A stretch of DNA of 64,000 nt from NCBI RefSeq assembly GCF_005938645.2, contig NZ_CP042171.1:3162001-3226000 (forward strand). The letters are read 5' to 3'. Made by a program: the position numbers and the translations under genes. The DNA comes from Pedobacter sp. KBS0701 (GTDB lineage Bacteria; Bacteroidota; Bacteroidia; Sphingobacteriales; Sphingobacteriaceae). Position 1 is the stretch's first letter. Every line of letters begins with the position of its first letter. The notes under the pieces were generated by a model. That model worked only from the letters and a program-made list of their open reading frames with translations, was not told the DNA's origin and did not search any database. Positions 52,713-62,554 of the stretch are shown piece by piece.

Positions 52713-55172
52713 TTACTCGTAGAAATAAACCCTTTTAACCCTCTGCGAGATGTTGGTTAGGATTTCATACGGAATGGTATTAATATCTTTTGCCAATTGC
52801 ATAATGGTGTGTTCTTTGTTGAAAACAATGGCTTCATCACCAGGTTTTACGTCGATACTTGTAACATCCAACATCGTCATGTCCATGCATATTGAGCCTA
52901 TTACCGGCACTAAATGGCCATTAACCAGCATTTTCCCTACACCGTTGCCAAAATACCTGGTATAGCCATCTGCATAACCAATTTTTACTGTTGCTATTTT
53001 TCCGCCATTTGGCATTACTCCTTTTCTGCTGTACCCCACAGTTTCGCCTGGCGCTAATGTCTTCACTTGAGTAACCGTAGTTTTAAGTACCATTACGGTC
53101 TGTAAACCCCGGTTATTGGCCAAAGCAGAATCAAAACCATACAAACCTATGCCCAAACGGACCATATCCATTTGCGCATCTGGCCAACGTGAGATACCAG
53201 AAGTATTGGAAATATGCAATAATGGATTATAACCTAAAGCGTTAACTAACTGATTGGCAATAATTTTAAATTTATCGATCTGCTGCCGGGTAAATCCATC
53301 ATGCTCTGCAGCATCGCTAGCTACTAAATGAGAAAAAATACTCTGCACTTTTACCTTTGCCGAATCTTTTAACAGACCCGATAAGGCATCCATTTCAGCT
53401 TGATCGAAACCTAAACGGTGCATGCCACTGTCTATTTTAATGTGGATCGGGTAATCGAAATCATAATCCGATAGTGCGTTTAAAAAGCTGTTCAGGATTT
53501 CTATACTATAAATTTCGGGTTCGAGTTTATGTTTAACGATGGCTTCGAAAGCAGATTCTTCGGGACTCATCACCATAATAGGTAGCGTAATTCCGGCTTT
53601 CCGTAAAGCAATGCCTTCATCGGCATAAGCTACCGCCAGATAATCTACCTTATGGAACTGCAATAAATTGGCGATTTCGAAACTTCCGCTTCCATACGAA
53701 AAGGCTTTAACCATGGCCATAATTTTAACACCGGGCTTGATTTTAGAACGGTAAAACTGCAGGTTGCCAACCATCGCATTCAGGTCGATTTCCAAAACCG
53801 TATCGTGTATTTTTTGGGTAAGCAATTTACTGATGCGCCCAAATTCAAAGCGCCTGGCGCCTTTTACCAATATAGTTTCGTGGCTAAATTGTAAACCTGG
53901 AAAGGCCTCTACAAAAGCATTGGTATTCTCAAAAAACTGGGTTTCGAACTTAAAAAGATCGGCATAACGCGAAATGTGCGTTCCAATACCAATTAACCTG
54001 TTGACTTTCTTTTGAGCAAGCAATTCAGCAATTTCGGTATATAAATCAAGATCGTCTCTCCCGGTTTCGAATAATTCGGAAAGGATAACGGTTTTCTTCG
54101 GGTGTTGGTTCTGTTGATTTAAAAAATCCAGCGCTATAGCCAAGGAAGAAATATCAGCACTGTACGAATCATCAATAATGGAGCACTGATTGATGCCGTT
54201 TTTCAGTTCCAGGCGCATGCTTACATGGCTCAGTTTCTCCAAACGCAGATCGGCCTGCTCTGGCGTATAACCTAAAGCCAGTAAAGTTGCCCAGCAGATC
54301 ATGCCATTTTCTATCGAGGCTTTATCTTTAAAAGGCAACATGCATTCTATTTCGGCATTCTGATAAATAGCTCTTAAATAACAATTTCCTTCAATGGGTT
54401 CAACGGTAGTAATCTGCAAGTCTGCAACCTGCTTGCTGCTCCAGCTAAACTTTTTCTTCCCGGGTAAATCTTTTGGACTTACCTCAGTTACATATTCGGG
54501 AGCATAGATGAATAAATCTGAATCTTTAAAAAGTTTCAGCTTCTCTGTGAGTTTTTCTTTTTTAGAGCTAAATCCTTCCGCATGTGCTTCGCCAATATTG
54601 GTTAAAATCCCAATTTTTGGCTGAATAATCTCCGCCAGGCGCTGCATTTCATTTACTGCAGAAATCCCGGCTTCGAAAATCCCTAAGGTATGATCGGCTT
54701 CAATCTGCCAAACGGAAAGCGGTACGCCAATTTGCGAGTTATAACTTTTAGGACTTTTAACGATATTGAAATCGGCGGCCAAAAGCTGATACAACCACTC
54801 TTTTACAATGGTTTTTCCATTACTTCCTGTAATACCTATGGTTTTAAACTGAAACTGGTTTCTATGGTAAATAGTGAGTTGTTGTAAGGCGGTCAAAGCG
54901 TCATCAACCAGTAAAAAATTACAATCCGGGTATTGATTAACATATTTAGCTTCGGTAATCACGAAATTACGGATGTCCTTGCTGTAAGCATCTTTTATAA
55001 ATTCGTGTCCATCCCGGTGCGAAGACAAAGCAAAAAATATAGAATTTTCTGGCACCAAAACCGAACGGCTATCAATTACCAGGTATTGAATAACAACCTC
55101 TCCATCAACTAATTTGGTATCAGCATTTAAAATTTCGGCTATTTTGGCAACAGTATATATTGGGTTTTGCAT
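52713..55172 (-). CDS. murF-alr: Fused UDP-MurNAc-tripeptide:D-Ala-D-Ala ligase (MurF) and alanine racemase (Alr)
   Basis: This 819-aa fusion is typical of Bacteroidota. Residues about 1-450 are MurF: the N-terminal UDP-binding domain (LVIDSRSVLVPENSIFFAL) and the ATP loop GITGSNGKTIVKEW (about 114-126), followed by GILTNIGEAHAEGF. Residues about 455-819 are Alr: the PLP lysine in IMAMVKAFSYGSGSFEIA, HIKIDSGMHRLGF, ISNTSGISRW and the second catalytic residue in VGYSRKG. It makes D-alanine and joins D-Ala-D-Ala to the muropeptide, the last cytoplasmic steps of peptidoglycan precursor synthesis. The fusion may channel D-alanine, though a D-Ala-D-Ala ligase is still required. Confidence 0.96.
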   Translation of the reverse strand: MQNPIYTVAKIAEILNADTKLVDGEVVIQYLVIDSRSVLVPENSIFFALSSHRDGHEFIKDAYSKDIRNFVITEAKYVNQYPDCNFLLVDDALTALQQLTIYHRNQFQFKTIGITGSNGKTIVKEWLYQLLAADFNIVKSPKSYNSQIGVPLSVWQIEADHTLGIFEAGISAVNEMQRLAEIIQPKIGILTNIGEAHAEGFSSKKEKLTEKLKLFKDSDLFIYAPEYVTEVSPKDLPGKKKFSWSSKQVADLQITTVEPIEGNCYLRAIYQNAEIECMLPFKDKASIENGMICWATLLALGYTPEQADLRLEKLSHVSMRLELKNGINQCSIIDDSYSADISSLAIALDFLNQQNQHPKKTVILSELFETGRDDLDLYTEIAELLAQKKVNRLIGIGTHISRYADLFKFETQFFENTNAFVEAFPGLQFSHETILVKGARRFEFGRISKLLTQKIHDTVLEIDLNAMVGNLQFYRSKIKPGVKIMAMVKAFSYGSGSFEIANLLQFHKVDYLAVAYADEGIALRKAGITLPIMVMSPEESAFEAIVKHKLEPEIYSIEILNSFLNALSDYDFDYPIHIKIDSGMHRLGFDQAEMDALSGLLKDSAKVKVQSIFSHLVASDAAEHDGFTRQQIDKFKIIANQLVNALGYNPLLHISNTSGISRWPDAQMDMVRLGIGLYGFDSALANNRGLQTVMVLKTTVTQVKTLAPGETVGYSRKGVMPNGGKIATVKIGYADGYTRYFGNGVGKMLVNGHLVPVIGSICMDMTMLDVTSIDVKPGDEAIVFNKEHTIMQLAKDINTIPYEILTNISQRVKRVYFYE

Positions 55173-55233
55173 GCTATTATATTCAGAAAAATACGGTAAT
55201 CGCTTTTATTTTTACGAATTTCAGTAATTAATT

Positions 55234-55722
55234 ATGAAAAGCGGTAAACAAGAGGCAGTATTATTAGATAAAAAACAAGCTTTGGCGAAAGCCGAAAATT
55301 TTTGCGCTTACCAGGAACGCTCGCAAAAAGAGGTACGGTACAAATTGGTAGAATGGGGCATGCGCGGGGATGAACTGGAAGAAATTATTAGTGACCTGAT
55401 CATTAACAATTTTTTGAATGAAGAAAGGTTTGCCAAAAGTTATGCGTCGGGCAAATTCAACATTAAACATTGGGGCCGGGTTAAAATTAAACAGGGTTTA
55501 AAATTGAAAGGTGTGCCTGATAAAATTTTACAAAAAGCAATTTACAGTATAGACGGCGATGATTATTTGCAGACGATAGAAAAATTAGCGGTTAAAAAAG
55601 CGGAAAGTCTGGGTGAAAATGATCCGTTCAAAAGAAAAAATAAGCTGATGAGCTACCTTCAGGCAAAAGGTTTTGAAACTGATTTAATTTTACTGGTACT
55701 GAAAGCCAGCAATTTAAATTAA
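55234..55722 (+). CDS. recX: RecX-family regulator
   Basis: The 162-aa product has the tandem three-helix repeats of RecX: AENFCAYQERSQKEVRYKL, then FLNEERFAKSYASGKFNIKHW and the next repeat with GRVKIKQGLKLKGVPDKILQKAI. The C-terminal repeat is PFKRKNKLMSYLQAKGFETDLI. RecX inhibits RecA filament growth and strand exchange. It is divergent from murF-alr across about 60 bp and lies upstream of two tRNA genes on the same strand. Confidence 0.9.
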   Translation: MKSGKQEAVLLDKKQALAKAENFCAYQERSQKEVRYKLVEWGMRGDELEEIISDLIINNFLNEERFAKSYASGKFNIKHWGRVKIKQGLKLKGVPDKILQKAIYSIDGDDYLQTIEKLAVKKAESLGENDPFKRKNKLMSYLQAKGFETDLILLVLKASNLN

Positions 55723-55748
55723 ATATTAAATTTTTAACAAGAAATCTC

Positions 55749-55778
55749 TTGACAGAAATATAAATCTGCCTATATTTG
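55749..55778 (+). promoter_or_regulatory. Predicted promoter of the tRNA genes
   Basis: TATATTTG (55771-55778) matches the TAnnTTTG -7 consensus exactly, and a TTG (55749-55751) lies 19 bp upstream as the -33 element. It precedes tRNA-Gly by about 38 bp. Confidence 0.65.
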
Positions 55779-55816
55779 CATCACCAAAACGAAACAACAA
55801 CATCAGTTTTGTAAAT

Positions 55817-55891
<75 letters not shown>

Positions 55892-55892
<1 letters not shown>

Positions 55893-55922
55893 AAATGCCT
55901 TCCTACCAGAAGGCATTTATTT
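55892..55922 (+). terminator. Hairpin after tRNA-Gly
   Basis: AAATGCCTTC and GAAGGCATTT form a 10-bp stem with loop CTACCA, followed by ATTTTA. It may be a terminator or a processing structure between the two tRNAs. Confidence 0.6.
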
Positions 55923-55961
55923 TAAAGTTAACCAAGCCGATGGAGATCGGTAGCGGCTAAT

Positions 55962-56045
55962 GCTCGGGTGGTGGAACTGGTAGACACGCAGGACTTAAAA
56001 TCCTGTGCTTTCAAAGGCGTGCGGGTTCGATTCCCGCCCCGAGTA
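55962..56045 (+). tRNA. tRNA-Leu (anticodon TAA)
   Basis: The acceptor stem is GCTCGGG with CCCGAGT (first pair G-T). The D-arm GTGGAACTGGTAGACAC, the anticodon arm CAGGACTTAAAATCCTG with TAA, a long variable arm (TGCTTTCAAAGGCGTG) and the GGTTCGATTCCC T-arm identify a class II leucine tRNA; CCA is not encoded. Confidence 0.95.
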
Positions 56046-56052
56046 CACAACG

Positions 56053-56083
56053 AAAAGTCCGGTCAAAATGACCGGACTTTTTT
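56053..56083 (+). terminator. Strong intrinsic terminator after tRNA-Leu
   Basis: AAAAGTCCGGTCA (56053-56065) and TGACCGGACTTTT (56069-56081) form a 13-bp stem with loop AAA, followed by more T. Confidence 0.92.
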
Positions 56084-56428
56084 ATTTACTCCTTTCAATT
56101 CTTTGGTTCTTCGGGATCAAGTGGAAAAAGATTAAGCCTTGATCCCCCGAAAACTATCCCCAAAAAGATATGTCTACAAGGTAGCAATCAAGCCTGGAAT
56201 AATACTCATATCCAAGCATCGCCACTCTGATGTTTTCAAAAAAACGTTTTTTTTTTCGAAACACTTCCAAAAGGCTTGGTTCTAAAAACCGCAATAAACA
56301 GCTTTAATTATATTCACTGGCTAAAAATTCACCTTTAAAATTAGTTAGTGATCACATCGTTAATACGTCAGCTATTCCATTTAAGAATAAATTTATTAAA
56401 TTGCATTTATCTACTTAAATCTATTTTA
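56084..56428. other. AT-rich spacer before the LytTR regulator
   Basis: No gene or strong repeat is evident in these 345 bp. A run AAAAAAACGTTTTTTTTTTC near 56236-56256 is a notable poly-A/poly-T tract that could bend the promoter DNA. Confidence 0.5.
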
Positions 56429-57175
56429 ATGAAAAACTCTATCTCCTGCATCATTATTGATGATGATCCTACCGCAATTAATATTTTGCAAGACCACATT
56501 GCGGAAATCCCAAGGTTAAAAGTCCACCGGATCTTTACTAAACCGATAGAGGCCCTAAGCGAAATCAGTACAGAAAGCAATAAACAGCTCATCTTTTTGG
56601 ATATTGATATGCCAGCAATGTCTGGCCTACGACTTGCTGATAACCTCAAGCATAAAGCACACAACATTATTTTTACTACATCCTATCCAGAATTTGCACT
56701 GGATGCTTTTAAGGTTAGGGCAAAACATTACCTGTTAAAACCTTTCAACATGGGAGATTTTGCAGAAGTAGTTAATGAGGTACTTTCAGAATGTTATGAT
56801 ACACAACGCCTTGTACAAGAAAATGAAGAAGCATTTTTCTTACGCACAAATGGCGAACGAGGCAAACTTACCAAAGTACTCAAAAAAGATATCATCTACC
56901 TTCAGGGTTCTAATAACCATATACATATTTACACGCCAACAAATGATTATTCAGTATATATGACCATGAAGGAGATGGAGGAAAAGCTCCAGGAAAATGA
57001 GCACTTCTACCGTGTTCACAAGTCATACATGATCAACACCACCTTTGTAAAGGAAATTAACGGGCACAAAATCGACCTTGGAAAGTACGAAGTACTCATG
57101 ACTCCACAATACAAGGAGGCATTTATGGACTATATTGAAAACCAAACCCTTGTCTCAAAACGTTTAAGGGATTAA
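56429..57175 (+). CDS. LytTR-type response regulator
   Basis: From the ATG at 56429 the protein has 248 aa; an upstream frame from 56348 has no family text. The receiver domain (1-120) shows the acidic cluster IIIDDDPTAI, the phospho-acceptor Asp58 in LIFLDIDMPAMSG and the conserved Lys in KHYLLKPF. The LytTR DNA-binding domain (about 150-245) has LTKVLKKDIIYLQGSNNHIHIY and FYRVHKSYMINTTFV. It should be phosphorylated by the LytS-like kinase encoded downstream and bind promoter repeats; targets are unknown. The kinase gene starts 244 bp later on the same strand. Confidence 0.93.
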   Translation: MKNSISCIIIDDDPTAINILQDHIAEIPRLKVHRIFTKPIEALSEISTESNKQLIFLDIDMPAMSGLRLADNLKHKAHNIIFTTSYPEFALDAFKVRAKHYLLKPFNMGDFAEVVNEVLSECYDTQRLVQENEEAFFLRTNGERGKLTKVLKKDIIYLQGSNNHIHIYTPTNDYSVYMTMKEMEEKLQENEHFYRVHKSYMINTTFVKEINGHKIDLGKYEVLMTPQYKEAFMDYIENQTLVSKRLRD

Positions 57176-57419
57176 CATTTGCAAATCTGAATGAGTTGTA
57201 AGTGTTGTGATCACTGTCATTGTACTGGTAGTTGGATCACTCTTTTGAAAGCGCATATTAGCTGCTTTTTGTGAACGGAAAACAAACGCAGTTTTCCGGG
57301 TCGATTTTAAGTCTGTAATTCTTTTCATAAGCGAAAATTAGCCCCATAAAAACCTATAAAAGAGCACATTACGCAAAGCAATTGTTGACTGTTGTGAAAC
57401 CCAATTTTAACCTAAAAAA

Positions 57420-58502
57420 ATGAAAAACTGGCTAAAAAATTATCGCTGGCATATTATTGCATGGGCTATATTCATTCTTTATGAATATATACTGATCTCG
57501 TTAATCCTTAAAATAAATGCCACTTTATTAAGCTATTGCATTCACTACATTATTAATATAACACTCTTCTATATCCATGCCGAATTGGTATTAGGAAAAA
57601 GTTTGAAATCAAACAAACCTATTTATTTAAGGATAATTATATTAACAATAGTTGAGGTATGTTTGTATACTATTATCGCGTACCTCACTGATCGCTCCCT
57701 TTCAAAAGCAACAATAGTTCCTATTGATAAGCTCACGGTTACAGACTGGAAGTTTATGTCTTCAACACTATGGCGGGGAATCTACTTCATGTTATTCTCA
57801 ACAGCTTACTATTTTATTAAAAGTTATATCCACCAGAAACATCGGGCAACTAAACTGGAAAAAGAAGCAATTGAAGAAATGTTGAAGCAAAAGCAAACAA
57901 CGCTTGAACTGGCTAATGCTAAAAATGCCTACCTCAAAGCGCAAATTAATCCACATTTTTTGTTCAATACCTTAACCTATATATATAACAGTACGCATAA
58001 GAGTGAACCCCGGGCTGCAGAAACCGTACGGTACCTTTCAAAACTGATGCGTTATGCATTAGAATGCGAACATGGCCCGGAAATTATGCCACTGGAAGCA
58101 GAGATCCGTCAAGTCGAAAACCTTCTTCTGCTTAGCAGAATAAAGCAGCCTGACTTATTTATAGATTTTAATTATGATCAGAAAAGTGAATCCACTGAAG
58201 TGATTCCATTACTATTACTTAGCCTAACCGAAAATATGGTTAAACATGGAAACCTCAGCCAACCGGAAGATCCTGGAAAGATTATGGTAAAGTTGCAGGG
58301 AGGAAAGTTTAGTATTCAAACAAGTAACCTGATTAACACAGGCCTCAACGATACAGGTTTCCATACGGGCCTTGAAAACATCCGGCAAAGGCTGCTCCAT
58401 ACTTATGCAGACCAGGCAGAGATTTCTTCCGGTCAGAAAGGAAAGTATTTCCAGGTACTAATTACAATCAACCTGGCAGATACGCAACAATTTCATATTT
58501 AA
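57420..58502 (+). CDS. LytS-type sensor histidine kinase
   Basis: The 360-aa protein has four membrane helices in residues 1-140 (WHIIAWAIFILYEYILISLI; ITLFYIHAELVL; IIILTIVEVCLYTIIAY; GIYFMLFSTAYYFIKSY), with no large periplasmic domain. A coiled region LEKEAIEEMLKQKQTTLELA follows, then the His_kinase signature AQINPHFLFNTLTYIYNS with the phosphorylated His. The ATP-binding domain is degenerate as usual in this class: LLLSLTENMVKHG and TGLENIRQRLLHTY. It should phosphorylate the LytTR regulator encoded just upstream. The four-helix sensor may respond to a membrane or lipid-soluble signal, which is inference. Confidence 0.92.
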   Translation: MKNWLKNYRWHIIAWAIFILYEYILISLILKINATLLSYCIHYIINITLFYIHAELVLGKSLKSNKPIYLRIIILTIVEVCLYTIIAYLTDRSLSKATIVPIDKLTVTDWKFMSSTLWRGIYFMLFSTAYYFIKSYIHQKHRATKLEKEAIEEMLKQKQTTLELANAKNAYLKAQINPHFLFNTLTYIYNSTHKSEPRAAETVRYLSKLMRYALECEHGPEIMPLEAEIRQVENLLLLSRIKQPDLFIDFNYDQKSESTEVIPLLLLSLTENMVKHGNLSQPEDPGKIMVKLQGGKFSIQTSNLINTGLNDTGFHTGLENIRQRLLHTYADQAEISSGQKGKYFQVLITINLADTQQFHI

Positions 58503-58618
58503 TGCATCAGATTACAGAAGATTGCATAATTTTTCTTTTTGGTACAATAAGTATATGAAACAAGAATTAGCATTTATTAACCGAAATTCTCCTTTAATAC
58601 GCTCCACTTTTTTGTGGC

Positions 58619-58849
58619 TTAAAGGTTATTTACTTCAAAACCACGATAACTAAGCATCTCAGCATTATGCGAAACTATTAAGCGAAGTTTTAATTTTTCT
58701 ATAATTTCTCTGGCTTGAGCAATATTTCTATGTATATCGTTTATTCCCCTGATTTCAATTCCACCCGACATTAGTTTAAATTTGCTGGGCTCAAACTTAT
58801 CGATAAACTGCTGTAAATCTGGACTTACCTTTACCTGATTGTTTTGCAT
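58619..58849 (-). CDS. Small hypothetical protein
   Basis: From the ATG at 58849 (MQNNQVKVSPDLQQFIDKF) the product has 76 aa, shorter than the open frame, which extends to 58885 through an unlikely Cys-rich lead-in. I do not recognise it. It is charged, partly helical (NIAQAREIIEKLKLRL), ends EVNNL, and has no signal peptide or known motif. It stands alone, opposite to its neighbours, between the kinase gene and the PAP2 gene. Coding is likely on base-composition grounds but not certain. Confidence 0.5.
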   Translation of the reverse strand: MQNNQVKVSPDLQQFIDKFEPSKFKLMSGGIEIRGINDIHRNIAQAREIIEKLKLRLIVSHNAEMLSYRGFEVNNL

Positions 58850-59102
58850 AATTAATTTTAGTTCTATGGCCGCAAAGCAACACAAAGTACTTTAACTTAT
58901 CAGTGCTTTCATATTAACTTATTAAGAAATGTTAACTGAGTAAGTTCTTCAAAAGTCCTTAACTCCCATGTGCGTATAATCAATCTTAATTCCATCCACA
59001 TCATGATGTAACAAATTCTCAACCAATTCGCATGACATAAACATGACGTTCGCTTAACTTTCAGATGATATACAGCTAATAGCTTTGCATGAAAGAACTG
59101 AT

Positions 59103-59786
59103 ATGCGTACGATAAAAAGACTGACCAAGCTCCATTATTATTTCTTTACTGCGATATCAATACTGCTGCTGGCACTCATTTTTAATTTTAGCTTTTCTAA
59201 AACAGATGGATTCCTCATTTTTAACCGGTTTCATCCAGCGTGGCTGGATATTTCTTTTAGGTATATCACTAATCTCGGAGATGGTTTAATCAGTATTCTG
59301 GCCGCAATCATCCTGCTTGCAATTAGAAAAAAGAAAAAAGCAATGACCATGGCTCTTGCCTATATTTATTCGGGTTTGCTTATTCAAACCGCTAAAAGAA
59401 TATTCCACATGCCACGGCCTAAATATTATTTTGAGCAAACTTTATTTCAATACAATCACTTTGTTGAAGGGATAAGCATGCATAATCATAATTCTTTTCC
59501 CTCAGGACATACCGCATCTGCTTTTGCCTTATCCACAGTATTGGTTTTGGTTTTCAAAAAAAATAAAATCTCCTTTTACTGTTTATTTTTTGCTTTTTTA
59601 ATCGGCTATTCACGCATATACTTGGCTCAGCATTTTCTGATTGATGTAATTTTTGGAGCTATAGCCGGTATAATTTGTGCAATTTTAAGCTATCATCAGG
59701 TATATGACCTTAAACTTTTCAGATCAGCTAAGCTAAACAGAAGATATAAACAGCTTAAAATTTCCAATCAGGCTAAGCCCATTTAA
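59103..59786 (+). CDS. PAP2-family membrane phosphatase
   Basis: From the ATG at 59103 the product has 227 aa; a TTG upstream is rejected. The PAP2 motifs are complete: KRIFHMPRP (K-x6-RP), PSGHTASAF (PSGH with the catalytic His) and SRIYLAQHFLIDV (SRxxxxxHxxxD). Six membrane helices are visible. Likely substrates are undecaprenyl pyrophosphate, phosphatidylglycerol phosphate or lipid A phosphates. The stop codon directly abuts the GTG of the next gene, a glycosyltransferase of the ArnT/PMT type, so the two probably act on the same lipid-linked pathway, for example in lipid A or polyprenol metabolism. Confidence 0.93.
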   Translation: MRTIKRLTKLHYYFFTAISILLLALIFNFSFSKTDGFLIFNRFHPAWLDISFRYITNLGDGLISILAAIILLAIRKKKKAMTMALAYIYSGLLIQTAKRIFHMPRPKYYFEQTLFQYNHFVEGISMHNHNSFPSGHTASAFALSTVLVLVFKKNKISFYCLFFAFLIGYSRIYLAQHFLIDVIFGAIAGIICAILSYHQVYDLKLFRSAKLNRRYKQLKISNQAKPI

Positions 59787-61316
59787 GTGAAAGAAATTCC
59801 GGTTAAACTTTGGCTTTTTATAATGGCGATGACTGTGATCAAACTGGTCATAGCCTCAACAATAGCGCTCGGAAACGACGAGGTATATTACTGGACATAC
59901 GCTTTAAATCTGCAATGGAATTATTTTGATCATCCCCCATTTGTAGCATGGTTGATCAGAGCTACAACAGCAAATTTATATATTCACAACGAATCGGCTG
60001 CTCGTCTTGGCGCCATAATATCATCTACAATAGGTACCGTAATAGTATATAAAACAGGTAAATTACTCCTTAATGACCGCATGGGTTGGTTTGCCGTTTT
60101 ACTTTATTCTTCATCCTTTTATTGCAGTATTATTGCCGGAACATTTATTTTGCCAGATAGCCCTCAAATGGTTTTCTGGCTTTGGAGCATCTTTTTGTTG
60201 TTGAAGATTAACAAATCCATCCACCAAGGTTTACCAACGTTAAATCTCTGGTGCTGGTTCGGTGTGGCTGCGGGGCTTTGTATGATGTGTAAAATACATG
60301 GCATCTACTTATGGGTGGGCGTTATCATGTTCGCTCTGTTTAACAGTAGAAAATTAATGGTGCAGAAGGGTATGTATGTTTCTATGTTAATTAGTTTGAT
60401 TATCGTATCTCCTTTTATCATCTGGAATATACAGCATCATTTCATTACCTACACCTATCACAGTAATCGGGTTAGCCTGTTCCACGCAGGCATAAATCCA
60501 TTAGCCTTCTCCAGAGAAATCGGCGGACAAATATTCTACAACAATCCAATTGTTTTTTTTCTGGCCTGGATGGCTATTTTTAGTTTCATTAAAACCAAAC
60601 ATCATCTTCTTAAAAGCGAAATACAACTATTATTATATTGTGCGCTTCCTCTTATTGTGACACTGATTTTTCTTTCAATTTTTAGAGATACATTACCGCA
60701 TTGGTCTGGCCCGGCGTATAGCTGTTTAATATTTCTTGCTGCATTGAAACTGGAATCTATTCGCCTATCAAAAGTAAAAGCCATTATTAGTGCAAGTATG
60801 CTGTTTTTCTTGTTCGTGGTAAGTGCAGGTCTCATCACAATTAACTTTTACAAGGGCACATTTTCGACGCAAAAAAGCTCAATGAATTTGGGTGCGGGCG
60901 ACCCCACCTTAGATTTATACGGCTGGAAAGAAACAGGTAGAATAATTGATTCTATTTACCGTTTAGATAAATCATCAATAAAGAATAAAACAGTCCATAC
61001 GATTGTGATTACAAAATGGTTCCCGGCAGCTCATTTAGATTTTTATGTTTGCGTTAAAACTGGTTTGCATACCTACGGCATAGGAGAAATATTCGATCTT
61101 CACCAGTATTATTGGTCGAATCAAACCAAACAGAAATTAACTACTGGCGACAATGCATATTATATTGTACCTTCTAATCTTTACGATGAAAGCAGTATAA
61201 ACTTTATCAAATCCCAATTTAGAAATTGTACACCACCTATAATTGCACCCATTTTTAGGAATGGTGTTATTTGTAAAAACATCCTTTTATTTAAGCTAAA
61301 TGGCTATAAAGAATAG
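59787..61316 (+). CDS. GT39/ArnT-like membrane glycosyltransferase
   Basis: The 509-aa protein starts with a GTG immediately after the PAP2 stop. The first periplasmic loop carries NDEVYYWTYALNLQW and YFDHPPFVAWLIRAT, the acidic motif and HPP signature of dolichyl/undecaprenyl-phosphate-dependent sugar transferases. About ten further helices follow and there is a C-terminal soluble domain (about 390-500). Such enzymes move a sugar from a lipid carrier to lipid A, protein or another acceptor on the outer face of the inner membrane. The acceptor cannot be told from the sequence; the linked PAP2 enzyme points to a lipid-phosphate pathway. Confidence 0.88.
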   Translation: MKEIPVKLWLFIMAMTVIKLVIASTIALGNDEVYYWTYALNLQWNYFDHPPFVAWLIRATTANLYIHNESAARLGAIISSTIGTVIVYKTGKLLLNDRMGWFAVLLYSSSFYCSIIAGTFILPDSPQMVFWLWSIFLLLKINKSIHQGLPTLNLWCWFGVAAGLCMMCKIHGIYLWVGVIMFALFNSRKLMVQKGMYVSMLISLIIVSPFIIWNIQHHFITYTYHSNRVSLFHAGINPLAFSREIGGQIFYNNPIVFFLAWMAIFSFIKTKHHLLKSEIQLLLYCALPLIVTLIFLSIFRDTLPHWSGPAYSCLIFLAALKLESIRLSKVKAIISASMLFFLFVVSAGLITINFYKGTFSTQKSSMNLGAGDPTLDLYGWKETGRIIDSIYRLDKSSIKNKTVHTIVITKWFPAAHLDFYVCVKTGLHTYGIGEIFDLHQYYWSNQTKQKLTTGDNAYYIVPSNLYDESSINFIKSQFRNCTPPIIAPIFRNGVICKNILLFKLNGYKE

Positions 61317-61451
61317 TGCAATTACAATTATAACTGATTAATTCCCTGGTGTAGAATATTGTGTATTTAATTGCACCTAAGCTAAAAAAGCAATAAATTA
61401 GCTTAAAAAAGCCGATTCAATTGCTGATAGCTAACCTTCCTTAAAAATTAG

Positions 61452-62405
61452 ATGATGCCCAATAAAAAAGTATATCCGCTAAGCCTGCTGCTCCTAACGC
61501 TTTTATTTAGTTCTCTATCTTCAATAGGGCAGATTGTCCTCCAGGATAAAAAATTTCATATAGACACTAAAACATTCTCACAAACTGATTCAGGTAAACT
61601 AAAATTAGATATTTATTATACTGGTAAAATAACAGAAACTAAGCCAACAGTACTTTTTATATTTGGTGGCGGCTTTGTAATGGGCCGCAGAGATAGCAAG
61701 TTATTTGATCAATATTTTAACACTTTAATTGCACACAACTATAAGGTAGTTTCAGTTGACTATCGACTTGGTCTTAAAGGAAAGAAGTTTCCTGGTCCGT
61801 TTAATACTTCAAATTTAAAAGCAGCTATTGATACCGCTACGACCGATGTTTTCGACGCAACAGCTTATCTGATCAAAAATGCAAAAGAACTTGGTATTGA
61901 TACGGCTATGATCATCCTGTCAGGATCAAGTGCAGGTGCTATTACCGCGCTACATGCCGACTACAACAAGCGGAACGCCACCGCATTATCGGCTAAATTA
62001 CCACACCATTTTCAATACAAGGGTGTAATTTCTTTTGCCGGGGCAATATTAAGTTATCATGGTGCGCCAAAATATGCCATACCACCAGCACCTACTATGC
62101 TTTTTCATGGCACAGCCGATAAACTTGTACCCTATAACAAAGTGAGATTATTAAACAGGGGATTTTTTGGTTCCAAATATCTGGCCCGCACTTTTAAAAA
62201 AAACGGATATCCTTATTACTTTCAGTACGTGCAAGATATGGGGCACGAAATAGCTGGATCACCAATGCTTGAAAACCTACCTGATATCCTGTGGTTTATA
62301 GATAATTATATCATTAAACAAAAGCGCTATTTTATGGAGGTAGACTTTAAAGATGCCGACAAAAAACCAACCTTTAGCATACCCCCTGCTTTAAAAAAGA
62401 GGTAG
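61452..62405 (+). CDS. Secreted alpha/beta hydrolase
   Basis: The 317-aa product begins with a signal peptide (MMPNKKVYPLSLLLLTLLFS SLSSIGQ in two parts, cleaved near Gln27). The fold shows the oxyanion motif VLFIFGGGFVMG, where GGG replaces the usual HGG, the nucleophile elbow LSGSSAGAITALH, and MLFHGTADKLVPY with the catalytic Asp region. DMGHEIAG carries the probable His. It looks like a carboxylesterase of the HSL/BD-FAE group. It is downstream of the PAP2/GT39 pair by 135 bp but has its own spacing, so co-transcription is uncertain. Confidence 0.85.
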   Translation: MMPNKKVYPLSLLLLTLLFSSLSSIGQIVLQDKKFHIDTKTFSQTDSGKLKLDIYYTGKITETKPTVLFIFGGGFVMGRRDSKLFDQYFNTLIAHNYKVVSVDYRLGLKGKKFPGPFNTSNLKAAIDTATTDVFDATAYLIKNAKELGIDTAMIILSGSSAGAITALHADYNKRNATALSAKLPHHFQYKGVISFAGAILSYHGAPKYAIPPAPTMLFHGTADKLVPYNKVRLLNRGFFGSKYLARTFKKNGYPYYFQYVQDMGHEIAGSPMLENLPDILWFIDNYIIKQKRYFMEVDFKDADKKPTFSIPPALKKR

Positions 62406-62554
62406 CGTAAATCGTATGGTTTCCATTATTTTTTTCAGTTCGAACAAAATTACGATCGAAATTGGGGCACGCATGTATGACCGTTCCAGATTAATGATAT
62501 ATTGCTTCTTTACCTTAAGGTTAATATCAAAAACTATCTCTTTATCTTAACCGA

